DNA of 64,000 nucleotides from Bacteroidota bacterium (GCA_947504725.1 CANNHN010000003.1:24945-88944); one strand, 5' to 3'; shown: positions 53,034 through 62,988, counted from the stretch's first letter. Notes: generated by a model from the sequence alone, not told the origin. Made by a program: numbers and translations.

Positions 53034-53615
53034 ATGAAAGTAGCAATAGTAAAATACAATTCAGGAAACAGTTGTTCGGTTTCATTTGCCTTAGAAAGAA
53101 TAGGTGTTTCTGCTTTCATTACTTCAGATATACATGAAATTCAAACGGCAGATAAAGTTATTTTTCCTGGTGTAGGAGAAGCTAGTAGTGCGATGAATTT
53201 TCTTCGTGAAAACAAACTTGATAAAATGATTGTCGATTTAAAACAGCCCGTTTTAGGAATTTGTTTGGGTATGCAGTTAATGTGTGAATCCTCTGAAGAA
53301 GGAAATTCAAAATGTTTGGGAATATTCAATCAAAAAGTATTAAAATTTTCAGGTGATAATAAAGTCCCGCAAATAGGATGGAACAATATATCTAATTTGA
53401 ATTCTGCACTTTTTAAAAATATTGATGAAATGGAGTATATGTACTTTGTTCATGGATACTATGCTGAGAAATCAGTAAATACAATTGCAAATACAAGTTA
53501 TGGACTTGAATATAGCTCAGCTTTGCAAAAAGATAATTTTTACGGTGTGCAATTTCATCCTGAAAAATCAGGAATGAAAGGGCAACAAATTTTGAAAAAT
53601 TTTATTGAATTGTAA
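53034..53615 (+). CDS. hisH: Imidazole glycerol phosphate synthase glutaminase subunit HisH
   Basis: HisH hydrolyses glutamine and channels ammonia to HisF. The class I glutamine amidotransferase triad is visible: the nucleophile C77 in GICLGMQLM, and the HPE motif in FYGVQFHPEKSG near the C-terminus. The conserved VAIVKYNSGNSCSV start and IFPGVGEASSAM block are present. Length, 193 aa, is normal. It starts directly after hisB and ends 2 bp before hisA. Confidence 0.96.
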   Translation: MKVAIVKYNSGNSCSVSFALERIGVSAFITSDIHEIQTADKVIFPGVGEASSAMNFLRENKLDKMIVDLKQPVLGICLGMQLMCESSEEGNSKCLGIFNQKVLKFSGDNKVPQIGWNNISNLNSALFKNIDEMEYMYFVHGYYAEKSVNTIANTSYGLEYSSALQKDNFYGVQFHPEKSGMKGQQILKNFIEL

Positions 53616-53617
53616 TT

Positions 53618-54340
53618 ATGGAAATTATTCCTGCAATAGATTTAATCGATGGTAAATGTGTTCGTTTAACACAAGGCGATTATTTACAAAAAAAAATATA
53701 TAACGAAAATCCGTTAGACGTAGCTAAGTCTTTTGAAGATATAGGTATAAAACGATTGCATTTGGTTGATTTGGATGGAGCAAAGAAGGGGGAAATCGTA
53801 AACATTAAAGTTTTAGAAAAATTAACTTCTCAAACAAATTTAGTGATTGATTTTGGAGGAGGTATTAAAACAAATGATGCAATTAGAATTGTTTTTGAAT
53901 CTGGAGCTTCTTTAGCAACGATAGGTAGTATTGCAGTAAAGGATAGAGATTTGTTTTTTTCTTGGATAAAAAAATACGGTGCTGATAAAATTTTATTAGG
54001 CGCAGATGTGAAAGATGAAAAAATTGCTATTTCAGGATGGCTTGAAAATACAGAGATAAATATTTTAGATTTTATAACCGAAAATATGCAAGAGGGAATT
54101 CACACTATTTTTTGTACAGATATTTCTAAAGATGGTTTATTGCAAGGAGCTAGTGTGGATTTGTATAAGAAGATTCTTAATGAATTTCCATCTCTTAATT
54201 TAATAGCGAGTGGCGGAGTTTCCTCTATGCCTGATTTAGTTGAATTGAAATCAATTGGTTGCTCGGGTGCTATTGTTGGCAAGGCTATTTACGAAAATAA
54301 AATTTCTTTCAATGATCTTAAAAAATTCATAGCATGTTAA
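53618..54340 (+). CDS. hisA: ProFAR isomerase HisA
   Basis: HisA catalyses the Amadori rearrangement of ProFAR to PRFAR. A TIM-barrel protein with [19 protein letters not shown] (the N-terminal catalytic Asp is in AIDL), [43 protein letters not shown] and the phosphate-binding [12 protein letters not shown] and [12 protein letters not shown]. Length, 240 aa. hisF begins 7 bp before the hisA stop, which implies coupled translation. Confidence 0.96.
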   Translation: MEIIPAIDLIDGKCVRLTQGDYLQKKIYNENPLDVAKSFEDIGIKRLHLVDLDGAKKGEIVNIKVLEKLTSQTNLVIDFGGGIKTNDAIRIVFESGASLATIGSIAVKDRDLFFSWIKKYGADKILLGADVKDEKIAISGWLENTEINILDFITENMQEGIHTIFCTDISKDGLLQGASVDLYKKILNEFPSLNLIASGGVSSMPDLVELKSIGCSGAIVGKAIYENKISFNDLKKFIAC

Positions 54341-55089
54341 CTAAAAGAATTATTCCCTGTTTGGATATTAAAGATGGCCGGACAGTAAAGGGTGTGAATT
54401 TTGAAAACATAAAAGATGCTGGTGACCCAATTGAATTAGCAATAGAATATTCTAATCAGGGAGCCGATGAATTAGTTTTCTTAGACATTTCAGCAACAAA
54501 CGAGAAAAGAAAAACGTTGTCAGAGTTAGTTAATAGAATAGCTAAAAATATCAACATTCCGTTTACAGTTGGTGGAGGAATTAATTCTGTTGATGATGTT
54601 TATGAAATATTAAATTCGGGGGCTGATAAGATTTCGGTGAATACTTCAGCATTTAAAAATCCTTCTTTAATTAATGATTTATCTAAAAGATATGGGACTC
54701 AGTGTGTAGTTGTTGCTATAGATACAAAGTTTGAGAATAATGATTGGTATGTATATTTGAATGGAGGAAGGGTAAAGACAGATAAAAAGACTATAGAGTG
54801 GGCTAAAGAAATTGTTGATTTAGGTGCTGGAGAAATTTTACTTACATCGATGAATAACGATGGTACTAAAAGTGGATTTGCAAATGATATTACAAGAATG
54901 ATTTCAGAAAATGTAAATGTTCCTATTATTGCTAGTGGCGGAGCGGGAACGATGGAACATTTTAGAGATGTTTTTACTGTTGGAAAAGCAGATGCAGCCT
55001 TAGCAGCAAGTGTTTTTCATTATAAAGAAATTGAAATTCCGATTTTAAAAAAATATTTAAATGCTCAAAAAATTAATATAAGACTATGA
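54334..55089 (+). CDS. hisF: Imidazole glycerol phosphate synthase cyclase subunit HisF
   Basis: HisF uses ammonia from HisH to convert PRFAR into imidazole glycerol phosphate and AICAR. The TIM-barrel blocks are [84 protein letters not shown] (with a catalytic Asp) and [13 protein letters not shown]. Length, 251 aa, is normal. It overlaps hisA by 7 bp and hisIE by 4 bp. Confidence 0.97.
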   Translation: MLTKRIIPCLDIKDGRTVKGVNFENIKDAGDPIELAIEYSNQGADELVFLDISATNEKRKTLSELVNRIAKNINIPFTVGGGINSVDDVYEILNSGADKISVNTSAFKNPSLINDLSKRYGTQCVVVAIDTKFENNDWYVYLNGGRVKTDKKTIEWAKEIVDLGAGEILLTSMNNDGTKSGFANDITRMISENVNVPIIASGGAGTMEHFRDVFTVGKADAALAASVFHYKEIEIPILKKYLNAQKINIRL

Positions 55090-55679
55090 TGCCAGATTTT
55101 AATAAATCAAGTGATGGATTAATTCCAGTTATTATTCAAGACAATAAAACAAATGTTGTTTTGATGTTAGGCTATATGAATGAAGAAGCTTTAAATAAAA
55201 CAAATACTGAGAAAAGAGTTACATTTTTTTCTCGTTCAAAAAAACGGTTGTGGACGAAAGGTGAAGAAAGTGGAAATTACCTAGATGTAAATGAGTTGCT
55301 ACTAGATTGCGATAAGGATACTATTTTAATAAAAGCTACTCCCAGAGGAGTTGTTTGCCATTCTGGGGCAGATACTTGTTTTAATGAGGTAAATAATGAG
55401 AATTTCCTGTATCAATTAGAAGAAACTATCCGTAAAAGAATGGCAAACCCTTCTGAAGAATCTTATGTTTCATCGCTTGTTGGTAAAGGCATGAATAAAA
55501 TTGCTCAAAAAGTGGGGGAAGAAGCAATAGAGTTGCTTATTGAAGCTAAAGACACAAATGACGAATTATTTAAAAGTGAGGCCGCAGATTTGCTTTTTCA
55601 CTACCTTATTCTCTTGTCAGCAAAGGGTTTTTCTCTAAATGAGATTTCAAAAGTGTTGGAAAGTAGGAGTAAAAAATAG
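55086..55679 (+). CDS. hisI: Bifunctional phosphoribosyl-AMP cyclohydrolase / phosphoribosyl-ATP pyrophosphatase HisIE
   Basis: The two steps after HisG are fused in one protein. Residues ~1-105 are the HisI zinc hydrolase ([78 protein letters not shown]). Residues ~110-197 are the HisE MazG-like pyrophosphatase ([21 protein letters not shown] and [18 protein letters not shown]). Length, 197 aa, is normal. It is the last gene of the operon; no clear terminator was found in the 140 bp that follow. Confidence 0.96.
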   Translation: MMPDFNKSSDGLIPVIIQDNKTNVVLMLGYMNEEALNKTNTEKRVTFFSRSKKRLWTKGEESGNYLDVNELLLDCDKDTILIKATPRGVVCHSGADTCFNEVNNENFLYQLEETIRKRMANPSEESYVSSLVGKGMNKIAQKVGEEAIELLIEAKDTNDELFKSEAADLLFHYLILLSAKGFSLNEISKVLESRSKK

Positions 55680-55820
55680 CTTGTTTTTTGTTTTAATTGA
55701 TTTACAGCCTGTTTTTTAAGAAATATCTGATTTTTTAGTCCATTTATTTGATTAATTTTCTTATAATTGGTAAAATTTTGCGACAAAATCACCAAGATTT
55801 AGAATAAGCAGTAGTATTAT

Positions 55821-56399
55821 ATGGATTTAAATAAGAGCGGTTCAGTTGAAGAAGGCATTTTTACTAGCAAAGTAAATGCTGTTAGAGCTGCTTATAATGT
55901 TGCGGACCGAAAAGTTATTGTTTCGCATATTGGAGAGCTTGATCAAGATAAGGTAAATACCATTTCTACATTGGTGGAGACACAAATGGAGTATCTTGGT
56001 GTGAGTAAAAGTGCAATTAAGAAAATTTTTAATATTGTTATTGAAACGCTTCAGAATATTTGTATTCATGGAGAGAAAGATAATAATGGGTATCAAATGA
56101 CCTATTTCATTATAGGAAAGTATCAAAATGAATTCTCAATTTTTTCTGGTAATATTGTTAATACTTCTGTAGCAGAGAGATTAAACAAAAGATTGAATTC
56201 AATAAAATCATTAAGCGATTCGGATTTAAAAAAGCAATATATGGATGTTCTTTCTAATGGTGAGTTATCAGCAAAAGGGGGAGCAGGCTTAGGCTTTTTG
56301 ACAATTGCATTAAAATCAAATAACAATATAGATTTCGAGTTTGAAATGTTGAATAAAGAGTACTCGTTATTTTCACTACAGTCAAAAGTTTTTGGATAA
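55821..56399 (+). CDS. SiaB-family protein kinase (DUF6272)
   Basis: A 192-residue GHKL-type kinase of the SiaB family: an N-terminal helix-strand region (VIVSHIGELDQDKVNTISTLVETQMEYLG), then a helix carrying the ATP-binding acidic/Asn motif (IFNIVIETLQNICIHGEKDNNG) and a glycine-rich lid (ELSAKGGAGLGFLTIALKS). In Pseudomonas aeruginosa SiaB phosphorylates SiaC, which when unphosphorylated activates a diguanylate cyclase. The next gene is a SiaC-type protein, 2 bp downstream. No cyclase or PP2C phosphatase gene (SiaA/SiaD) is nearby, so those partners, if any, are elsewhere. Confidence 0.87.
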   Translation: MDLNKSGSVEEGIFTSKVNAVRAAYNVADRKVIVSHIGELDQDKVNTISTLVETQMEYLGVSKSAIKKIFNIVIETLQNICIHGEKDNNGYQMTYFIIGKYQNEFSIFSGNIVNTSVAERLNKRLNSIKSLSDSDLKKQYMDVLSNGELSAKGGAGLGFLTIALKSNNNIDFEFEMLNKEYSLFSLQSKVFG

Positions 56400-56401
56400 T
56401 A

Positions 56402-56779
56402 ATGAATCGTATAGAAATAGCAGGATCTAACAATACTCCTCACATCCTTCTTGATGTTGATTCTTCTTCTGTTTTGATAGAAGGGAGATCTTTTCCAGAA
56501 GATAGTAAAGAGTTTTACAGGCCAATTATGGAGTGGATGGATGAATTAATAGCTGCCAATCCAAAGGAAGTTACAGTTTCTATTAATTTATTTTATCTAA
56601 GCTCTTCTTCAATAATTTCAGTAAAACAATTGTTAATGAAAGTGATTGAAATTAGCAATAAGGGAGCCAAATCTAAAATCGTATGGTCATATGATGAAGA
56701 CGATGATGATATTAAAAAGACTGGAGAAGATTATCAAAAATTGACAAAACTCAATTTTGAGTACAAAATAAACGAATAA
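56402..56779 (+). CDS. SiaC-family regulatory phosphoprotein (DUF1987)
   Basis: A 125-residue protein with the DUF1987 pattern: NNTPHILLDVDSSSVLIEGRSFPEDSKEFYRPIMEWMDEL and the C-terminal WSYDEDDDDIKKTGEDYQKL. In P. aeruginosa SiaC the phosphorylated residue is T68 within a YxNTSSSK-like block; here the aligned stretch is FYLSSSSIISV (64-74), so serine 68 would occupy that place and the following Lys is lost. Substrate of the adjacent kinase is inferred from pairing. A terminator follows, making this a two-gene unit. Confidence 0.87.
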   Translation: MNRIEIAGSNNTPHILLDVDSSSVLIEGRSFPEDSKEFYRPIMEWMDELIAANPKEVTVSINLFYLSSSSIISVKQLLMKVIEISNKGAKSKIVWSYDEDDDDIKKTGEDYQKLTKLNFEYKINE

Positions 56780-56794
56780 TTTTTCATACTAATA

Positions 56795-56832
56795 CAAAAA
56801 ATCCCCGATTGAATTTCAGTTGGGGATTTTTT
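56795..56832 (+). terminator. Terminator of the SiaB-SiaC pair
   Basis: AAAAAATCCCC and GGGGATTTTTT form the outer stem; inner TGAA/TTCA can pair. A T-run follows. Confidence 0.85.
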
Positions 56833-56915
56833 ATTTTATCAATTACTAATAGTAAGGTACTATGGATATCGATATCCGAAATTATTTTATCAAATTTGTA
56901 TAAAACACGACAAAC

Positions 56916-58187
56916 ATGAAGCGATTTTTAGTATTACTTTATCTTTTGATTTCAACAGTAAATTTAAAAAGCCAAAATTTCAAGGTGCTTTTTATTGGAA
57001 ATAGTTATACCGCTGTAAATAATTTACCTCTAACAGTTTCGAATATTGCCACTTCATTAGGTGATACGCTTACTTATGATTCTAATACTCCAGGAGGATA
57101 TACCTTTAATTTGCATAGTTCAAATGTGACCACTCTTTCTAAAATAAATGCTCAGGCCTGGGATTTTGTAGTATTGCAAGAGCAAAGTCAGTTGCCTTCT
57201 TTTGACCCTACTCAAGTTGATGTTGACGTGTATCCATACGCCCGAAAACTAGACAGTTTAATCTTGGCAAATGATAGTTGTACAGAAACATTTTTTTACA
57301 TGACTTGGGGTCGACAAAATGGTGATTTAAGCAATTGTGCAGCTTATCCACCTGTTTGTACATATAATGGGATGCAACAGCGACTTAGAGATAGTTATAT
57401 GGAAATGTCTGTAAATAATCATGGAAGTGTTTCTCCTGTTGGTGTTGCCTGGAAAAATATTAGAGATAATTATCCTGGAATTAATTTATATCAGGCAGAC
57501 GAAAGTCACCCTAGTGTTCATGGAACTTATTTGGCAGCTTGTGTTTTTTATTCATCATTGTTTCACAAAAGTACTGTAGGTTCAAGTTTTATTTCAGCTG
57601 GAATATCAGCAGCTGATGCTATAGCCATTCAAACAATAGCTAGTTCAACTGTATTAGATAGTATGATGCTTTGGCAAGGAAATGGTGACGTTCCAATTGC
57701 TAACTTTAATTATACTTCTGTAGGAAGCACTATTCAATTTATCAATACGTCATCGAATTCTTTAAATTATAGCTGGAACTTCGGTGATGGAAACATAGCA
57801 ACAACAACAGCTCCTCAAAACACTTATTTAGTGGATGGGCAGTATTTAGTAACATTAACTGCTTCTTCAAATTGTTTGTCTTATACATTTACTGACACAC
57901 TTTTTATTAATTCTACAGATGTTTCGAATGATGAAAAGAATTCAAGTTTTGATTTTTCTCCTAATCCGGTTCAAGGTGATTTTTATATTTCTTTTGCTGG
58001 GAAATCGTATTCAAATATTAATTTATTAATTTATAATAGTTTAGGGCAAGTAGTTTCTAATAAGAATTATAAAGATGTTATAATGATACACGAAAGTATT
58101 GGCGAACTGAATGCAGGTTTGTATACATTAATTCTATATTCGGAAAACAATCAAATTGGCACTAAAAAAATGATTGTTGGAAATTAA
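56916..58187 (+). CDS. Secreted DUF4886/SGNH-type protein with PKD domain and T9SS sorting tail
   Basis: A 423-residue exported protein: signal peptide (MKRFLVLLYLLISTVNLKSQ), an SGNH-hydrolase-like domain (about 22-245) with block I VLFIGNSYTAVNNLP and block V-like ADESHPSVHGTYLAACVFY supplying Ser, Asp and His candidates, a PKD-type domain (about 260-330, YSWNFGDGNIATTTAPQNTYLVDGQYLVTLTA), and a C-terminal T9SS type A sorting domain (FDFSPNPVQGDFYISF ... LIYNSLGQVV ... LNAGLYTLILYSENNQIGTKKMIV). Expected to be secreted and perhaps anchored by the T9SS. The enzymatic substrate is unknown, though esterase-like activity is possible. Confidence 0.86.
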   Translation: MKRFLVLLYLLISTVNLKSQNFKVLFIGNSYTAVNNLPLTVSNIATSLGDTLTYDSNTPGGYTFNLHSSNVTTLSKINAQAWDFVVLQEQSQLPSFDPTQVDVDVYPYARKLDSLILANDSCTETFFYMTWGRQNGDLSNCAAYPPVCTYNGMQQRLRDSYMEMSVNNHGSVSPVGVAWKNIRDNYPGINLYQADESHPSVHGTYLAACVFYSSLFHKSTVGSSFISAGISAADAIAIQTIASSTVLDSMMLWQGNGDVPIANFNYTSVGSTIQFINTSSNSLNYSWNFGDGNIATTTAPQNTYLVDGQYLVTLTASSNCLSYTFTDTLFINSTDVSNDEKNSSFDFSPNPVQGDFYISFAGKSYSNINLLIYNSLGQVVSNKNYKDVIMIHESIGELNAGLYTLILYSENNQIGTKKMIVGN

Positions 58188-58254
58188 TTAGATGTCATCT
58201 CGCCAATAATGTTTGAGTGTTTATTCTTAAAAAAGGGTGAGACGCATATTTCAC

Positions 58255-58284
58255 AAAAAAAACCGATACATCACTGTATCGGCT
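58255..58284 (-). terminator. Terminator of the initiator tRNA gene
   Basis: CCGATACA (58263-58270) pairs with TGTATCGG (58275-58282) around a 4-nt loop; plus-strand A8 gives eight U on the minus transcript, directly after the tRNA. Confidence 0.92.
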
Positions 58285-58288
58285 TTAG

Positions 58289-58361
<73 letters not shown>

Positions 58362-58426
58362 ATATATCTTGGTTTTTATAGTCTTTATAGACGAAAAGGC
58401 CTTGCTAGGCTTTTTAAATTGCGGTG

Positions 58427-58458
58427 CAAAGATATATTTTGTTTCTTTGTACTCCAAA
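58427..58458 (-). promoter_or_regulatory. Promoter of the initiator tRNA gene
   Basis: TATCTTTG (58427-58434, minus strand) matches TAnnTTTG exactly, with TTTG (58455-58458) 20 nt upstream as the -33 element. It lies 66 bp before the mature tRNA 5' end. Confidence 0.8.
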
Positions 58459-58479
58459 TATCTTATTAACATTTTTTAA

Positions 58480-59361
58480 ATGGCTCACAAATCAGGGTTT
58501 GTAAACATTATTGGTTCTCCAAACGTAGGTAAATCAACACTTATGAACGTTTTGGTGGGTGAACGCCTTTCTATTATTACATCCAAAGCGCAAACTACTC
58601 GTCATAGAATTATGGGTATTGTGAATGGGGAAGATTTTCAGATAGTTTATTCAGATACCCCGGGTGTTCTAAAGCCAAATTATAAGCTTCAGGAATCGAT
58701 GATGGAATTTGTTAATACAGCTTTGCAAGACGCTGATATTATTTTATTCGTTACCGATATTTATGAAGATGTAAAAATAGAAGAAAAGGTGCTTCATAAA
58801 ATCAAGAACACAAGTGCTCATGTTCTACTACTAGTTAACAAGATTGATCTTTCTTCACAAGATAAATTGGAAGAAAAAGTGCAGTATTGGAAAAGTGAAG
58901 TACCTAAAGCTGAAGTTATTCCTGTTTCTGCTTTAGAAAAATTTAATGTTAGTTATGTTTTTGATCGTATTTTGGCATTACTTCCCGAAAGCCCAGGTTT
59001 TTATGATAAAGACCAACTAACAGATAAGCCGGAACGTTTTTTTGTTTCGGAAATTATACGTGAAAAAATCTTGACAAACTACAAAAAAGAAATTCCTTAT
59101 TCTGTTGAAGTGGTTGTAGAGGCATTTAAGAATGAAGAAAAAATAATTAAAATAAGAGCTGAAATAATGGTTGTTCGTGATTCTCAAAAAGGAATTATTA
59201 TTGGACATCAAGGAAAGGCTTTGAAAAAGGTTGGAACAGAGGCGCGAAAAGACATGGAAGAATTTTTCCAAAAACAAGTTTTTTTAGAATTGTTTGTAAA
59301 AGTGAACAAAGATTGGCGCGACAGCGATACTCAGTTAAAACGATTTGGATATAGCGGTTAA
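58480..59361 (+). CDS. era: Ribosome-assembly GTPase Era
   Basis: Era binds the 3' end of 16S rRNA and helps complete the 30S subunit. The GTPase domain has G1 GSPNVGKST (about residues 12-20), the switch I region TTRHRIMGI, G3 YSDTPGVLKP, G4 VNKIDL and G5-like PVSAL. The C-terminal KH domain is seen as ERFFVSEIIREKILTNYKKEIPYSVEVVVE and the GIIIGHQGKALKKVGTEARKDMEEFF block. Length, 293 aa, is normal. It diverges from the tRNA gene and is followed by der. Confidence 0.97.
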   Translation: MAHKSGFVNIIGSPNVGKSTLMNVLVGERLSIITSKAQTTRHRIMGIVNGEDFQIVYSDTPGVLKPNYKLQESMMEFVNTALQDADIILFVTDIYEDVKIEEKVLHKIKNTSAHVLLLVNKIDLSSQDKLEEKVQYWKSEVPKAEVIPVSALEKFNVSYVFDRILALLPESPGFYDKDQLTDKPERFFVSEIIREKILTNYKKEIPYSVEVVVEAFKNEEKIIKIRAEIMVVRDSQKGIIIGHQGKALKKVGTEARKDMEEFFQKQVFLELFVKVNKDWRDSDTQLKRFGYSG

Positions 59362-59429
59362 ATCTCAATACAGCGCTGTGTTTTAGGTCTGATTTCCTTC
59401 TAAAGTGCATTAGAACAGATTATTATGAC

Positions 59430-59437
59430 TACATTTG
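59430..59437 (+). promoter_or_regulatory. -7 element TACATTTG upstream of der
   Basis: Exact TAnnTTTG match 28 bp before the der ATG. A -33 TTG is not evident, so der may also be read through from era. Confidence 0.45.
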
Positions 59438-59465
59438 CACCCTTAAATAAAATAAAAATAGCCTA

Positions 59466-60770
59466 ATGGCAAACATCGTAGCAATAGTAGGTCGCCCAAA
59501 TGTAGGAAAATCAACCATTTTCAACCGTTTAACCGACAGTAGGAAAGCAATTGTTGATTCCGAATCGGGAGTTACACGTGATAGACATTACGGTAAATCC
59601 GAATGGAATGGGATAGAATTTTCTGTTATCGATACTGGTGGCTATGTTAAAGGATCCGAAGATGTATTTGAAGGCGAGATTCGTAAGCAGGTAAATTTGG
59701 CAATCGAGGAGGCAAATGTTATATTATTTGTTTTGGATGTTGCTGATGGAATTACAGATGACGATAAAGTTGTAGCCAACATTCTTAGAAAAGGTAAAAA
59801 GAAAGTATTTGTAGTAGCTAATAAAGTTGATAATCATGTTCGTCAAGGATTGGCTGGAGAATTTTATGCTTTGGGTTTAGGTGAAGTGCATAATATTTCT
59901 GCAATTAGTGGAAGTGGAACGGGAGATTTGTTGGATGAAGTCGTTAAGGTTTTTGATAAGGATGCAGTAGAAGTAGATTTGGATATTCCCAAATTTGCCA
60001 TTGTTGGTCGCCCAAACGTTGGGAAATCATCCATGATTAATGCATTGTTAGGAAAAGAACGCAATATTGTTACTCCAATTGCAGGAACAACCCGCGATTC
60101 TATCAATACACGTTATACTGCATTTGGTCACGATTTTTTATTAATCGATACTGCAGGAATTCGTAAAAAATCAAAAGTAGAAGAGGATTTAGAATTCTAT
60201 TCAGTTATGCGTTCTATTCGTGCAATTGAAGATTGTGATGTATGTTTGTTATTGATAGATGCTACATTAGGATTAGAGGCTCAGGACATAAATATTTTTC
60301 GATTGGCAGAAAATAATCGTAAGGGAATTGTTGTTGTTGTAAACAAATGGGATTTGGTTGAGAAAACAACTAATTCTACAAAAGAATACGAAGAAAAAAT
60401 TCGTGAAAAGCTCGCACCTTATAATGATGTTCCAATTGTTTTTACTTCAGCTCTTACAAAACAAAGAGTGCTTAAAGCCATAGAAGTTGCCGAAAAGGTA
60501 AATTTTAATCGTACAAAATCTATAAAAACCAGAGAGTTGAATGATGTAATGCTGCCCATTATAGAACATTCTCCTCCTGCTGCTATTAAAGGTAAGTATG
60601 TGAAAGTAAAGTTTATCAATCAGCTTCCTACGCATGCTCCAACATTTGCATTCTATTGCAATCTTCCGCAATATGTAACAGAATCCTATATGCGCTTTTT
60701 AGAAAATAGATTAAGAGAAAATTTTGATTTCTGTGGTGTGCCGATTCAAATTTTCATGAGAAAAAAATAA
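59466..60770 (+). CDS. der: Ribosome-assembly GTPase Der (EngA)
   Basis: A GTPase with two tandem G domains that acts in 50S subunit maturation. The first has [15 protein letters not shown] (about residues 7-21) and DTGGY; the second has [15 protein letters not shown] (about 179-193), [27 protein letters not shown] and VVNKWDL. The KH-like C-terminal domain ends with [16 protein letters not shown]. Length, 434 aa, is normal. It lies 104 bp downstream of era, a common neighbour. Confidence 0.97.
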   Translation: MANIVAIVGRPNVGKSTIFNRLTDSRKAIVDSESGVTRDRHYGKSEWNGIEFSVIDTGGYVKGSEDVFEGEIRKQVNLAIEEANVILFVLDVADGITDDDKVVANILRKGKKKVFVVANKVDNHVRQGLAGEFYALGLGEVHNISAISGSGTGDLLDEVVKVFDKDAVEVDLDIPKFAIVGRPNVGKSSMINALLGKERNIVTPIAGTTRDSINTRYTAFGHDFLLIDTAGIRKKSKVEEDLEFYSVMRSIRAIEDCDVCLLLIDATLGLEAQDINIFRLAENNRKGIVVVVNKWDLVEKTTNSTKEYEEKIREKLAPYNDVPIVFTSALTKQRVLKAIEVAEKVNFNRTKSIKTRELNDVMLPIIEHSPPAAIKGKYVKVKFINQLPTHAPTFAFYCNLPQYVTESYMRFLENRLRENFDFCGVPIQIFMRKK

Positions 60771-60776
60771 TTTCTT

Positions 60777-60827
60777 GTCTTTCGATTTCGCTCTAGCCGA
60801 TTTTCGTCTTTTCGAAGTCGAAATGAC
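60777..60827. repeat. Diverged inverted repeat related to family A
   Basis: GTCTTTCGATTTCG (60777-60790) is a near match to the reverse complement of CGAAGTCGAAATGAC (60813-60827), giving an inverted repeat with a few mismatches between the convergent der and 60836-61453 genes. Confidence 0.55.
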
Positions 60828-60835
60828 AAAACAGT

Positions 60836-61453
60836 TTAATCTCTTTTGTTTTTCTTTTTAAAATCTAAATCAATTCGAAACTCTAAGTTTACTAAGTGTC
60901 GATACTTTCCATCGGTTTCAAATGAAGCTAATGCTGGTCTATAGATAGCTGCTACGGAATAATAATTGTTAAAGCGGTATTCTAATCCCAATGACAATCC
61001 AAATGTTTGGACACTTTTTTTATAGCTTCCAACACTATCTATTTTACTTGTTAGTCTGAAATTGTAATTCGTAATATTAAATCCGCCAATAATATTTGTT
61101 TTTTCAAAAATTGAGTAATGGTAAATTACATCGAAGTATGAACACCCAATGCTAGTTTTGAGGTCTTTATTTGTGAAATTTGCTGCACCCAAAGGGGAAG
61201 ATAAGTCTTCAGTAAAGCTATAGTTTAAAGAAATTTTGTTGGCATCTTTTTTATAATATCCAGAAATGCCTAATCCGAAAAATCCAAAGGTTCGTTCGCT
61301 ATTATTTGTTTGATAATTTATGTAGTTGTAGTAATTCACCCATGGAAATGAGAAGGTTATTCCATAATTTGAATTGTTTTTTACTTCTACTGTTTGCGCT
61401 TTGCATGTCAGTAGAAATGAAATTGAAAAAAACAGAACAAGTATTGTTTTCAT
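60836..61453 (-). CDS. Predicted outer-membrane beta-barrel protein (205 aa)
   Basis: A 205-residue exported protein: signal peptide MKTILVLFFSISFLLTCKAQ, then alternating strands rich in Tyr, Phe and Asn (YGITFSFPWVNYYNYINYQ, GFFGLGISGYYKKDANKISLNYSF, SIGCSYFDVIYHYSIFEKT, FGLSLGLEYRFNNYYSVAAIYRPAL), ending in a strand (HLVNLEFRIDLDFKKKNKRD). This is the look of a small porin-like or OmpW/OMP_b-brl-type barrel. No named family is recognised and no function is proposed. It lies between the convergent der gene and the metK terminator. Confidence 0.75.
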   Translation of the reverse strand: MKTILVLFFSISFLLTCKAQTVEVKNNSNYGITFSFPWVNYYNYINYQTNNSERTFGFFGLGISGYYKKDANKISLNYSFTEDLSSPLGAANFTNKDLKTSIGCSYFDVIYHYSIFEKTNIIGGFNITNYNFRLTSKIDSVGSYKKSVQTFGLSLGLEYRFNNYYSVAAIYRPALASFETDGKYRHLVNLEFRIDLDFKKKNKRD

Positions 61454-61494
61454 GAATTATTTAAAAGCTATCGAAGATACTCATTTTGTAATAA

Positions 61495-61535
61495 ATAAAA
61501 ACACCTCATTCTAAACTTGAAGAATGAGGTGTTAT
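61495..61535 (-). terminator. Terminator of metK
   Basis: AACACCTCATTCT (61500-61512) pairs perfectly with AGAATGAGGTGTT (61521-61533) around an 8-nt loop; upstream plus-strand A-run gives U on the minus transcript. It lies 20 bp after the metK stop. Confidence 0.93.
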
Positions 61536-61552
61536 TGTATTTGAATGAGGAA

Positions 61553-62806
61553 TTATTTCAATTTAAATGCAGTTTTTACTTTTCCTACATAATCTAATTT
61601 TTCCCATGTAAACAATTCAACTTTTAAAGTCTTTGTTTTTCCATCAGGTGATTTAAACACCTTCGTAACTACTTCGTTTTTACGTCCCATGTGTCCATAA
61701 GCAGCAGTTTCGCTATATATAGGAGTGCGTAGTTTAAAACGTTGTTCAATAAAGTATGGACGCATATCAAATACTTTCTCAACAATTTTTGCAATTTGTC
61801 CGTCCGTCATTTTTACTTTTGAAGTACCATATGTATCAATAAAAATACCCATTGGTTGAGCAACACCAATTGCATAAGAAACCTGAACCAATACTTCAGA
61901 ACATACTCCTGCAGCTACTAAGTTTTTTGCAATATGACGAGTTGCATAAGCAGCAGAACGGTCAACTTTTGAAGGGTCTTTTCCTGAAAATGCACCACCA
62001 CCGTGAGCACCTTTTCCACCATACGTATCAACAATAATTTTACGACCAGTTAAACCAGTATCTCCGTGCGGACCACCAATTACAAATTTTCCAGTTGGGT
62101 TAATATGGTAATTGATTTTGTTATTAAATAAGTGTGCGTATTTAGGATATTTCTTTTTAACTCTTGGAATTAAAATATCAATAATGTCTTTTTTGATTTT
62201 CGCTAACATTTTCGCTTCAGCATCAAAATCATCGTGTTGCGTAGAAACCACAATTGCATCAATGCGAACAGGAACGTTATTGTCGTTATACTCTAATGTT
62301 ACTTGAGATTTTGCATCTGGACGAAGATATTTAATCTCCTTGTTTTCTCTTCGCAAAGCAGCTAATTCCAATAAAATTCCATGAGCCAAATCCAATGCTA
62401 GAGGCATGTAGTTAGCCGTTTCGTTTGTTGCATATCCAAACATCATTCCTTGATCGCCAGCACCTTGCTCTTCTTTTTTCTTTTTGTCAACACCTTGATT
62501 GATGTCAGCTGATTGTTCATGAATAGCTGACAAAATACCGCATGAATTTGCTTCAAACATGTATTCACTTTTTGTGTAGCCGATTTTGCGGATTACCTCA
62601 CGTGCAATTTCTTGAACGTCTAAGTATGCTTTTGATTTTACTTCACCTGCGAGAATTACCTGCCCAGTTGTTACCAATGTTTCACAAGCAACTTTTGATT
62701 GAGGGTCAAATGCTAAAAAGTTATCAATTAATGCATCAGAAATTTGATCTGCTACTTTGTCTGGATGTCCTTCCGAAACCGATTCGGATGTAAATAAATA
62801 TCCCAT
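61553..62806 (-). CDS. metK: S-adenosylmethionine synthetase MetK
   Basis: MetK makes S-adenosylmethionine from methionine and ATP. Diagnostic blocks: [41 protein letters not shown], the [12 protein letters not shown] hexapeptide-type motif, [24 protein letters not shown] and the [30 protein letters not shown]-loop region. At 417 aa it is about 30 residues longer than E. coli MetK, as I recall for Bacteroidota. The 180 bp upstream show no recognisable SAM riboswitch fold; a single GAGTGCTAA there is judged chance. Confidence 0.97.
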   Translation of the reverse strand: MGYLFTSESVSEGHPDKVADQISDALIDNFLAFDPQSKVACETLVTTGQVILAGEVKSKAYLDVQEIAREVIRKIGYTKSEYMFEANSCGILSAIHEQSADINQGVDKKKKEEQGAGDQGMMFGYATNETANYMPLALDLAHGILLELAALRRENKEIKYLRPDAKSQVTLEYNDNNVPVRIDAIVVSTQHDDFDAEAKMLAKIKKDIIDILIPRVKKKYPKYAHLFNNKINYHINPTGKFVIGGPHGDTGLTGRKIIVDTYGGKGAHGGGAFSGKDPSKVDRSAAYATRHIAKNLVAAGVCSEVLVQVSYAIGVAQPMGIFIDTYGTSKVKMTDGQIAKIVEKVFDMRPYFIEQRFKLRTPIYSETAAYGHMGRKNEVVTKVFKSPDGKTKTLKVELFTWEKLDYVGKVKTAFKLK

Positions 62807-62923
62807 TTATATTTGTGTTTGTTTATAGATTAGTTTAAATTTTTTAACGAGTGCTAAAGTACAATTTATTAAGTAATTGAGAAAGAAATATTATCTAGGA
62901 AATTAAGAGTTTTTTTCGGAGGC

Positions 62924-62952
62924 TATCCCCCTCTCCGAGGGGGCAGGGGGAG
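62924..62952 (+). repeat. Left inverted repeat of the DUF559 cassette
   Basis: 29 bp, exact reverse complement of 63454-63482. Internally CCCTC pairs with GAGGG, so each end can also form a short hairpin. Confidence 0.85.
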
Positions 62953-62988
62953 ATGAATATCTCGTTAAAGGAAGAGATTGTTAATTAT

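Noticed and set aside
62845..62859. GAGTGCTAA upstream of metK, the right half of a CIRCE operator
   Set aside because: The left half TTAGCACTC is missing at the required distance; a 9-mer is expected by chance in a window this size.
62807..62988. Possible SAM riboswitch before metK
   Set aside because: No recognisable multi-helix aptamer pairing; the region is AT-rich with only the cassette repeat as structure.
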